Source: a virus
Virus record (IMG/VR): IMGVR_UViG_3300049483_000188
Span: 1 to 20,875 of that record
Length of the DNA stretch: 20,875 bases
Reading direction: 5' to 3' (one strand)
The number at the start of each line of letters is the position of its first letter. The first letter of the stretch is position 1. The translations under genes were made by a program, and so were the position numbers. The notes beneath the pieces were generated by a model. It saw only the letters and a list, made by a program, of their open reading frames with translations, was not told the DNA's origin and ran no database searches. This document shows, piece after piece, positions 16,402-20,875 of the stretch.

Positions 16402-17033
16402 GACTTCCTCAGATCCTTCAGCCGGTTGGTGACGTCGAAATACTTCTTGTCCCCGCCTGCTTTCAGGCCAGCCTTGTAGGAGGGATTGAACATCATGACC
16501 CCAAAGCCATTCTGCTTGGCTGTAGCCAGCCTCCTGTAGTCCGACTGCTTGCGGTACTTGGGCTTCATGACCGACTCAGCCCTAGCCTCGTCTCCCCACA
16601 ATTTCTCTGGCTTGGAGAACAGGCGCACTGCTGCGCTGGCAGGCTTTCTACGCGTGGCGTGCTCCATCTCGTGCCTTTGGAAAGACCCCTTCTTGGGAGC
16701 CGCGATCCTTCTGGCCATGGTCCTCTGGCTTTCCCCCGGCTTGGGGAAATTAGGAATCCAGAGTGATCCCTTGCCTGAGAACTTGGGTATCTCTGTCTGC
16801 CTGACGGGCTGTCCCTTGCGATTGGCTGTCAGCGTGGCATTGGCTTGAGTATCGCCATACAGCCTCTTGTGCTCATCCATGAGCCCTGTGATCTTCTTGT
16901 CTGCCTCTGACATTCCCTGAGCGGCCTTGTGTGACCCCTTGATCCCTGCCTTCTCAGCGGCTGACATGGCAGAGATGGCCTTGTAGCCACCTACTGCGCT
17001 GAAGGACTTGCGCACACCAAAGGCGTCCTGCAT
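16398..17033 (-). CDS. Leader-tagged putative zinc metallopeptidase (HExxH)
   Basis: 211 aa. It begins MQDAFGVRKSF, the shared leader, with an 18-base DNA identity to the start of the next gene (see findings). The body has RHEMEHA at 120-126, i.e. His121-Glu122-x2-His125, the zinc-binding HExxH motif; Glu149 or Glu153 in WGDEARAE is a plausible third ligand, the order found in small gluzincin-type peptidases. Surroundings are basic (MARRIAAPKKGSFQ before, ATRRKP after). C-terminus KKYFDVTNRLKDLRKS. No membrane segment or signal peptide. It may process the tagged proteins or head proteins during assembly, or be ejected to act in the host; both are inference. The start lies 2 bases after the stop of the upstream gene, without a strong ribosome site. 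Confidence 0.8.
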   Translation of the reverse strand: MQDAFGVRKSFSAVGGYKAISAMSAAEKAGIKGSHKAAQGMSEADKKITGLMDEHKRLYGDTQANATLTANRKGQPVRQTEIPKFSGKGSLWIPNFPKPGESQRTMARRIAAPKKGSFQRHEMEHATRRKPASAAVRLFSKPEKLWGDEARAESVMKPKYRKQSDYRRLATAKQNGFGVMMFNPSYKAGLKAGGDKKYFDVTNRLKDLRKS

Positions 17034-17035
17034 GA

Positions 17036-17302
17036 CTACTTCTTCTTGCCCTTAGGGGGATTGGGATTTAGGGTCAACTTGGAATTGGGGTCACGCATCC
17101 ACGAATCGAAGTCAGCCTGATCTTTCTTGGCTCGAATGTTTGTCACGTTCTTAGGCTGCCCCATGCCCTCCAAGCGGCGCATATCTGCCCCCTTCATCCC
17201 AGCCTTCTTGAGATGCTTCAAGGTCTTCTTCCCCAGAGGCTTGGGCGGCTTCGGCAACTTGACCTTGGAGATCCTGCCGTCCTCTACGCCAAAAGCATTC
17301 AT
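17036..17302 (-). CDS. Small basic leader-tagged protein
   Basis: 88 aa from the ATG at 17302, which overlaps the stop of the upstream gene (ATGA) and follows GGGAG by 7 bases. A further upstream in-frame ATG (17377) would add an Arg-rich stretch inside the neighbour and was rejected. The start MNAFGVEDGRISKVKLPKPPKP shows both parts of the leader, AFGV and ISK. The rest is very basic (LGKKTLKHLKKAGMKG) and ends NPNPPKGKKK. No membrane segment, no Cys. It resembles a small DNA-binding or internal head protein by charge only; function unknown. Confidence 0.8.
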   Translation of the reverse strand: MNAFGVEDGRISKVKLPKPPKPLGKKTLKHLKKAGMKGADMRRLEGMGQPKNVTNIRAKKDQADFDSWMRDPNSKLTLNPNPPKGKKK

Positions 17303-17784
17303 CGGTTTCTCCCTGCCATGTATGCGCCTGTGCCCACGACGCCTGCTCCTGCTGCTGTTGCCCCGCCAATGACCCACGGGTTCTTGATGGCATTGCCGAA
17401 GGCTGATGCACTGGCGTTCTTCTTCTTTCCTCCGCCAGCCTTGGGAGGCTTATTGGCCTTGGGAGTAGCAGGAGGCTTGGCCTGAGCGCCTACGCTCACG
17501 GTCTTTCCCCCGCCTGCTACAGGAGAGGCTGCTGCGGTATGGACGCTGGGAGCAGTGGTGGGCGTGTTGCTGCGTGAGGGGGCAGCCTGATTGAACACGG
17601 GGTTCTGACGACGCGAGGCCACCTTGGCGGCTGATGTCTGGCTCCTGTTGGGAGCGGCAATCGCTCCCCCAGCCTTGACTGCTCCTCGGTTCCTGAGCAT
17701 CTGGCCCACTCGGGACACTGGCTCCCACAGGTTGCCCTTGGAGATCTCCTGAGGGTCTCGTTCTACCCCGAATGCGTCTCTCAT
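17299..17784 (-). CDS. Leader-tagged protein with C-terminal glycine-zipper segment
   Basis: 161 aa. It starts MRDAFGVERDPQEISKGNLW, again with both AFGV and ISK. The middle (about 40-130) is low-complexity, rich in Ala, Pro, Ser, Thr, Gly and Lys (ASPVAGGGKTVSVGAQAKPP), likely disordered. The end (about 136-159) is PWVIGGATAAGAGVV then GTGAYMAGRNR, a single Gly-zipper membrane segment closely resembling residues 31-48 of the 626-aa protein. A disordered, positively charged protein with one C-terminal membrane anchor fits a virion or ejected protein; not proven. The ATG overlaps the stop of the 55-aa gene upstream (ATGA). Confidence 0.8.
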   Translation of the reverse strand: MRDAFGVERDPQEISKGNLWEPVSRVGQMLRNRGAVKAGGAIAAPNRSQTSAAKVASRRQNPVFNQAAPSRSNTPTTAPSVHTAAASPVAGGGKTVSVGAQAKPPATPKANKPPKAGGGKKKNASASAFGNAIKNPWVIGGATAAGAGVVGTGAYMAGRNR

Positions 17785-17948
17785 GACTTCTTGGCCTTCC
17801 GGAAGGCTCCCTTGCCCCGCGATCTGGCATCCCGAGCAAGGTCCTTGGTCCCCTTACGAGCCAGCCTGAGGCTGTTACCCGGCTTGGGCTTGAGCGCGTA
17901 CTTGGGGAGAGACTCGATCCCCTTGCTGATGCCGAATGCGTCCTGCAT
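17781..17948 (-). CDS. 55-aa leader-tagged basic peptide, first gene of the cluster
   Basis: 55 aa, shorter than a usual ORF cut-off. It starts MQDAFGISKGIESLPKYALK; the remainder is strongly basic (RLARKGTKDLARDARSRGKG and FRKAKKS). The start has the best ribosome site of the cluster: AGAGGAG, 4-5 bases before the ATG, and it follows the 34-base hairpin. The stop overlaps the next ATG (ATGA). The protein is little more than the leader plus a basic tail, so it may show what the minimal tagged cargo is. Function not recognised. Confidence 0.78.
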   Translation of the reverse strand: MQDAFGISKGIESLPKYALKPKPGNSLRLARKGTKDLARDARSRGKGAFRKAKKS

Positions 17949-17967
17949 GGCTCTCCTCTAGGTCTAG

Positions 17968-18001
17968 GCCAACAGGGCTATGCCCACCTCACCCTGTTGG
18001 C
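17968..18001 (-). other. 10-bp stem hairpin between the upstream small genes and the tagged cluster
   Basis: GCCAACAGGG at 17968-17977 pairs perfectly with CCCTGTTGGC at 17992-18001, loop of 14 bases. It lies in the largest gene-free stretch of the window (17949-18022). On the minus strand it is followed by a CTAG-rich stretch and the ribosome site of the next gene, not by a T-run. It may be an incomplete terminator, an RNA-processing site, an operator or a 5' stabiliser of the tagged-gene message. Structure is seen directly; role is not known. Confidence 0.7.
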
Positions 18002-18022
18002 ACCTCAATCTTCTCAGCGATG

Positions 18023-18214
18023 TCAGGCCACGCGGGACACCACATAGTGGGTGATCGCACGATCCCCGTCCCTGTGGAGCATCTTCTCCCCGTAGATGTT
18101 CATGCTGTAGACCTGAAAGGTCACCCGTGAGGGGGTGATCACTGCCTTGGCCACGCGAGTGGGATCCAGTCCCGCCTCCTCGCAGAGGGCGTTGAGGATG
18201 TCCATGGAGATCAT
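18023..18214 (-). CDS. Small hypothetical protein
   Basis: 63 aa. MISMDILNALCEEAGLDPTRVAKAVITPSRVTFQVYSMNIYGEKMLHRDGDRA… looks like a small alpha/beta protein: a helix, then strand pairs (RVTFQVY and AITHYVVSRVA). The gene overlaps the previous stop by 4 bases (ATGA). No Cys pair, membrane segment or recognised motif. It is the last gene before the hairpin at 17968-18001. Confidence 0.7.
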   Translation of the reverse strand: MISMDILNALCEEAGLDPTRVAKAVITPSRVTFQVYSMNIYGEKMLHRDGDRAITHYVVSRVA

Positions 18215-18537
18215 GCTGGACTGTCATACATAGCGTTCCTGACGTCCAAGGGCTTCTTGGGCACGCTGAGGTACCAGAAGGGCGGCGGGTTGTTGGTGTT
18301 GCTGATCCACACAGGATCGCCATCCCCGTTGTAGACGTAGTCCTCGTTCAGGACGTACTGGTTGGGATCGGGCTTGATGGTGATCAGGCCAGACTCCATT
18401 TTGGGGAGAAGGGGGGCTACAGTCTGGGACTCGTGCTTGTGGTCCCTGCGCCATGCATCGATGGTGGTCTGCTCCTGAGAGGAGTAGGTGAAGGAGATCT
18501 CTATCTGGGCCCCGCACGAGCAGGTCTCCTTGATCAT
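18211..18537 (-). CDS. Putative metal-binding protein (CxC…HxH)
   Basis: 108 aa from the ATG at 18537, which overlaps the stop of the 34-aa gene (ATGA). The further upstream ATG at 18684 lies across two other genes and was rejected. The N-terminus ETCSCGAQIEISFTY has Cys6 and Cys8, and WRRDHKHE has His33 and His35, a likely zinc site of the C-x-C / H-x-H type. The remainder (TIKPDPNQYVLNEDYVYNGDGDPVWISN then PPFWYLSVPKKPLD) is aromatic and probably beta-rich. No membrane segment. Small metal-binding proteins of this kind are common in actinophages but have no settled role. Confidence 0.78.
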   Translation of the reverse strand: MIKETCSCGAQIEISFTYSSQEQTTIDAWRRDHKHESQTVAPLLPKMESGLITIKPDPNQYVLNEDYVYNGDGDPVWISNTNNPPPFWYLSVPKKPLDVRNAMYDSPA

Positions 18538-18638
18538 GATGCCCACCTGATGGCCAGAATGAGCAGGCAGGAGTAGGAGACGATCAAACACGCAATGCCT
18601 AAGCGCTCCAGCGTTCGATCCGACACCTTGTTCATCAT
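18534..18638 (-). CDS. 34-aa single-span membrane protein
   Basis: MMNKVSDRTLERLG then a hydrophobic segment IACLIVSYSCLLILAIRW, ending AS. One membrane segment makes up half of the peptide. Its ATG overlaps the stop of the 49-aa gene (ATGATGA) and its stop overlaps the ATG of the next gene. The longer open frame starting at 18767 lies in the 49-aa gene and has no ribosome site, so I use the short form. Too short for a family call; the overlapping starts and stops on both sides are the main support. Confidence 0.55.
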   Translation of the reverse strand: MMNKVSDRTLERLGIACLIVSYSCLLILAIRWAS

Positions 18639-18784
18639 CTGTCCCGCTTCCACTCGCAGTTGGGATCCTGACACCAGTCCACATGCAGCATCTGGGTACT
18701 GGGGATATGGGCCTTCAGGTGGAAGTACCACTCGTCCAGCAGGACCAGTGCCCCACAGTGCTCGCATACCTTGCTAGTCGTCAC
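18635..18784 (-). CDS. 49-aa zinc-ribbon-like protein (GTG start)
   Basis: Starts with GTG at 18784, preceded by AAGGA and a 6-base spacer, and overlapping the stop of the upstream gene by 11 bases. Product MTTSKVCEHCGALVLLDEWY … HVDWCQDPNCEWKRDR: Cys7-x2-Cys10 and Cys38-x4-Cys43 make a probable zinc ribbon, with His22 and His26 between. It is absent from a standard long-ORF list because it is short and starts with GTG. DNA- or protein-binding role inferred from the zinc ribbon only. Confidence 0.7.
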   Translation of the reverse strand: MTTSKVCEHCGALVLLDEWYFHLKAHIPSTQMLHVDWCQDPNCEWKRDR

Positions 18785-19025
18785 CTATCGTCCTTGCCCC
18801 GCTCATCAGCCTCGTCCTGATGGTGTCGCTCATGGTCTCCAGCATCCCCAATGCCTCTACTGGATGCAGCGTTGCTGAGGTCATCTCCCGGTACTTGACC
18901 TGTCCCTCAGGGTCCAAGCACTTGACCAAGATGATCGTCTCCAGCGCCATCCAGCCCTTCCCCAGATCGAAGGAAGTGATTCCATTTGAAGACGATGCAC
19001 CTTTGGGTCTATCACTGTGGTTCAT
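18774..19025 (-). CDS. Small hypothetical protein
   Basis: 83 aa, with hydrophobic strands (KGWMALETIILVKCLDPEGQVKY) followed by a helix-rich end (HPVEALGMLETMSDTIRTRLM). One Cys, no membrane segment. The ATG overlaps the stop of the terminase-like gene (ATGA). No family recognised. Its location just after the small-terminase candidate suggests a late-operon accessory gene. Confidence 0.7.
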   Translation of the reverse strand: MNHSDRPKGASSSNGITSFDLGKGWMALETIILVKCLDPEGQVKYREMTSATLHPVEALGMLETMSDTIRTRLMSGARTIGDD

Positions 19026-19462
19026 GATTCAACCAATTTGAGGGAGGAGATGAAGTCCTTGCTGTCCCCACTGACCACGACAGTGTTGAAGTTCTGGGTG
19101 GTCTGGGTAGCGGTCAACTGATCGAGGCTGAGCAGTTTGGCCCGCGCATTGATCACCTTCAGGGCGCTGTCCACTGCCTTGGTGTCACCCGTCATGGCTT
19201 GGTCCCAGACGGCATTGAGGAGACTGTCCAGTCTCTCCAATTCCATCTCAAGGATCTCTTCCCGCTCTTGGGTGCTCTTGGCCACCGCGAGGCCGGTGAG
19301 CCAGCGCATGGTCTCCACTCGCGCGGCTGCTGCGCTCTCGTATCCCACGATGCGGGCGACCTCAGCCCATGTCTTGCCCTGCTTCTTGAGTTCGTAGGCC
19401 TGTTCAGGGATATCTCCTTGAATGACAGGCAATCCATCACTGCGGATGTCGGATGGACTCAT
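19022..19462 (-). CDS. Putative terminase small subunit / helix-turn-helix DNA-binding protein
   Basis: 146 aa. An N-terminal helix-turn-helix lies at about 20-55: AYELKKQGKTWAEVARIVGY is a typical HTH beginning, with a second helix ESAAAARVETMRWLTG. The central segment ELERLDSLLNAVWDQAMTGDTKAVDSALKVI followed by NARAKLLSLDQL closely follows the oligomerisation part of actinophage small-terminase-like proteins (ELERLDALLNAVW…G…AVD..L.I..RRAKLLGLD). The small subunit binds the packaging site and feeds DNA to TerL. A generic HTH regulator of the same design is the alternative. The start is near GGAG and overlaps the WhiB gene by 26 bases. It is about 15 kb from terL. Confidence 0.75.
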   Translation of the reverse strand: MSPSDIRSDGLPVIQGDIPEQAYELKKQGKTWAEVARIVGYESAAAARVETMRWLTGLAVAKSTQEREEILEMELERLDSLLNAVWDQAMTGDTKAVDSALKVINARAKLLSLDQLTATQTTQNFNTVVVSGDSKDFISSLKLVES

Positions 19463-19802
19463 ATCTCCGCTCCCGCCCTTCCTTGTAGTCCGAAATGACT
19501 ACTTCGATGGTGGTCTCCCCCATCTCGATGAGGGCGAGGATCCTCAGTCTGGTCCTCTTGGATGTCCCCGCCCAGATGCCGTGCCTCTCAGGTTTGGTGA
19601 GGCTGTGCCTAAGGCAAGTCTCCCAGACGGGGCAAGATTGACAGTAGGCCTTGATCTCCCGCAGTTGCTTGACCGTCATGGTGTGGCGCTCGGAGTCGCC
19701 ACCCTCCCCGAAGAAGATCCTGTCCGGATCCTCCACGCTCCTGCACTTGGCGTCCTCATGCCAGTCAGGGAAGAAACTCCAGTGGTAGACGGCTACGTCC
19801 AA
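19437..19802 (-). CDS. WhiB-family iron-sulphur transcriptional regulator (start uncertain)
   Basis: Four conserved Cys of a [4Fe-4S] WhiB domain: one in EDAKCRS and three in YCQSCPVWETC, followed by GIWAGTSKRTR, the G[IV]W.G turn and basic DNA-contact segment. With the TTG at 19802 the protein is 121 aa and the Cys fall at 20, 54, 57 and 63. The only upstream ATG (19973) would lie 155 bases inside the RuvC gene and add a poor Ser/Arg-rich stretch; a CTG at 19832 is another possibility. None has a good ribosome site, so coupling to the RuvC stop 17 bases away is likely. WhiB proteins bind the principal sigma factor; phage versions can repress host whiB genes. This family restricts the host to Actinobacteria. 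Confidence 0.88.
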   Translation of the reverse strand: MDVAVYHWSFFPDWHEDAKCRSVEDPDRIFFGEGGDSERHTMTVKQLREIKAYCQSCPVWETCLRHSLTKPERHGIWAGTSKRTRLRILALIEMGETTIEVVISDYKEGRERRYESIRHPQ

Positions 19803-19818
19803 CTTAGGAAAGTAAGTG

Positions 19819-20307
19819 TCAGACGGGACCAGATCCGCCCTTGTCCAGCGTCTTTCCGTAGAGGGCGATGCACGTCGAATCGACAAGGTTCTGATCGCCG
19901 TCACATTGCTCGTAGAAGGCGGGATGGCGTCGCTGCAGCCAGCGGGCGACAAGTTCCTTGCTGGCTGCCCCATTGCCTACTGTCCCCTTCTTCCATGAGG
20001 TAACGGGAACCAGAGTCGCGGGTACACAGCAGGCCACCACTCCGCAAACCTGTCCGAGATGGAGAAATGTCTGCAGGTTGCGGGCTCCTGCCAGAGGAGG
20101 CTCTTCCGCGTACCACCCACCCGTAGGTAGGAAGGTGCCCAGCCATTCTCGGAGGATGGCCAGTTCCGCATATCTGGGCTGCTTGTGAATCTTGAGAGTG
20201 TTGTGGCAGAAGAGATCAAGTTTCCCGCTGTCGATGCGGGCCACGTAGAGGCTTCTGACTCCAAGATCGATCCCCCAGACGGTCATCTTGGGGGCACCAT
20301 AGACCAC
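19819..20307 (-). CDS. RuvC-like Holliday junction resolvase
   Basis: 162 aa, RNase H fold. VWGIDLGVRSLYVARID at 10-26 provides Asp14; YAEEPPLAGARNLQTFLHLGQ at 66-86 provides Glu68/69; the C-terminal CDGDQNLVDSTCIALYG at 135-151 provides Asp138 and Asp143. This acidic set and spacing match RuvC-type resolvases. It resolves branched DNA before packaging. The start is a GTG with AGG about 5 bases upstream, 7 bases after the previous stop; the next Met (residue 8) lacks a ribosome site. Its neighbours, WhiB and a small-terminase-like gene, place it in a DNA-processing module ahead of the late genes. Confidence 0.88.
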   Translation of the reverse strand: MVYGAPKMTVWGIDLGVRSLYVARIDSGKLDLFCHNTLKIHKQPRYAELAILREWLGTFLPTGGWYAEEPPLAGARNLQTFLHLGQVCGVVACCVPATLVPVTSWKKGTVGNGAASKELVARWLQRRHPAFYEQCDGDQNLVDSTCIALYGKTLDKGGSGPV

Positions 20308-20314
20308 TTTGACC

Positions 20315-20470
20315 TCAGGTGTCCTGCTCAGAGTCCTCGGGCGCGTCGGACTTGATCAGGTACTTGTTCACCCATCGGGCGATGTAGCCCTTGGGAAGGA
20401 AGACATCCACCAGCCGGGTGACGATGACAATGGATGCTCCAACGACCAGAGACCATTGAGAGTCATTCAT
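20315..20470 (-). CDS. 51-aa single-span membrane protein
   Basis: MNDSQWSLVVGASIVIVTRLVDVFLPKGYIARW then a short acidic tail (DAPEDSEQDT). One hydrophobic segment at about 7-25, no signal-peptide cleavage site. The ATG at 20470 overlaps the preceding stop by 8 bases; a longer frame from 20551 lies inside the upstream gene and was rejected. Directly follows another membrane protein, so the two may act together, for instance as accessory holin or superinfection-exclusion proteins, but this is speculation. Confidence 0.65.
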   Translation of the reverse strand: MNDSQWSLVVGASIVIVTRLVDVFLPKGYIARWVNKYLIKSDAPEDSEQDT

Positions 20471-20870
20471 CTCCGTGCGCCAGATGGAACTGCCACTTGT
20501 GGTCGTAGCGCTCCAGTAGGTACGCGCCCATGATCCCCACGAACCACCCAAGGGAGAAGTAGACGCTCAGGGCTGTAGTCCCCTGTTCAAGGAAGTACAG
20601 GGCTGCTCGTGACCCCCATACCCCGGCAGCGATCAGCAGTCCCCAGTCATGGATGTCGTCATTGCGGAATGCCCAGCCGATGAACAGCATGAGGGAGGCA
20701 GCGAAGGCGAATCCACCGGTGGCCCAGTCGGCTACCGCATTGCCCGGCCCTGTCTGCAGCCCCACGTACTGGATGCCCACGACGAAGGTGGTGCACATGA
20801 TGGCGAAGGAGAAGGGGCGTAAACGTCTTCCAAGGAGAGTCCATGGCAGTTCCACGCCCCGACTCATCAC
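20463..20870 (-). CDS. Multi-span membrane protein, start possibly outside window
   Basis: At least 135 aa, four hydrophobic segments (about residues 20-38, 46-67, 76-96 and 100-118) with LGRRLRPF before the first and RYDHKWQ after the last. The start GTG (20870, next codon ATG at 20867) is only 5 bases from the window edge and the frame stays open to the edge, so a longer N-terminus or a different start cannot be excluded. No recognised family. Together with the next gene it forms a two-gene membrane unit upstream of the resolvase. Confidence 0.7.
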   Translation of the reverse strand: MMSRGVELPWTLLGRRLRPFSFAIMCTTFVVGIQYVGLQTGPGNAVADWATGGFAFAASLMLFIGWAFRNDDIHDWGLLIAAGVWGSRAALYFLEQGTTALSVYFSLGWFVGIMGAYLLERYDHKWQFHLAHGDE

Positions 20871-20875
20871 TGTCT

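Noticed and set aside
16375-17024. 18-base direct repeat as a phage attachment site or mobile-element boundary
   Set aside because: Both copies encode the same leader peptide in frame at gene starts; no integrase, tRNA or transposase is nearby.
17968-18001. Hairpin read as a Rho-independent terminator
   Set aside because: No T-run follows on either strand; on the minus strand it is followed by a ribosome site. Kept only as a structure of unknown role.
1-20875. tRNA genes, CRISPR array, insertion sequence or integrase
   Set aside because: No cloverleaf-like stretch, regularly spaced repeats or recognisable recombinase or transposase was seen; genes fill the window almost completely.

Overview
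The window is part of a tailed double-stranded DNA phage (or prophage) genome whose host is very probably an actinobacterium. The main reason is a WhiB-type iron-sulphur regulator near 19.4-19.8 kb, a family confined to Actinobacteria and their phages. The sequence is GC-rich. Every gene I can support lies on the minus strand. Genes are packed head to tail, nearly all with 1-11 bp overlaps (often ATGA), so the window reads as one long transcription unit running from right (20.9 kb) to left (1). No tRNA, CRISPR array, insertion sequence or integrase was seen. No stretch over 300 bases lacks a gene. The largest gap, about 75 bases near 18.0 kb, holds a strong hairpin.

Layout in the direction of transcription. 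(1) 20.87-20.31 kb: a multi-spanning and a single-spanning small membrane protein. (2) 20.31-19.02 kb: a RuvC-like Holliday junction resolvase, the WhiB-like protein and a helix-turn-helix protein resembling a small terminase subunit. (3) 19.03-18.02 kb: five small genes, two with probable metal-binding ligands and one with a single membrane segment. Two of them (18635..18784 and 18534..18638) are easy to miss because of their size. (4) After the hairpin, 17.95-14.52 kb: five consecutive basic, low-complexity proteins that share an N-terminal 'DAFGV/I (…ISK)' peptide. One carries an HExxH zinc-protease motif, and the largest (626 aa) has several glycine-zipper segments. (5) 14.5-6.0 kb: tail and host-recognition genes, including two paralogous small fibre-type proteins, a 605-aa protein with beta-sandwich modules, an 856-aa minor tail protein and two probable beta-propeller proteins. 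(6) 5.98-5.22 kb: a lysis cassette of holin and M15-family endolysin. (7) 5.2-0.8 kb: two small proteins, one with the FGI-SK leader, then an HNH endonuclease, the large terminase and a Mu gp29-like portal. (8) 787-1: another protein with the leader peptide, cut by the window edge.

The most interesting signal is this leader peptide. Seven otherwise dissimilar proteins, in three separate places, start with almost the same 6-14 residues, encoded by different synonymous codons, so protein-level selection is the likely cause. The closest known parallel is the capsid-targeting sequence of T4 internal proteins. I infer, without proof, a set of proteins packaged into or processed in the prohead and perhaps ejected with the DNA. 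Gene order is also unusual: the lysis and tail-tip genes lie upstream of terL-portal, and the small-terminase-like gene sits about 15 kb from terL.
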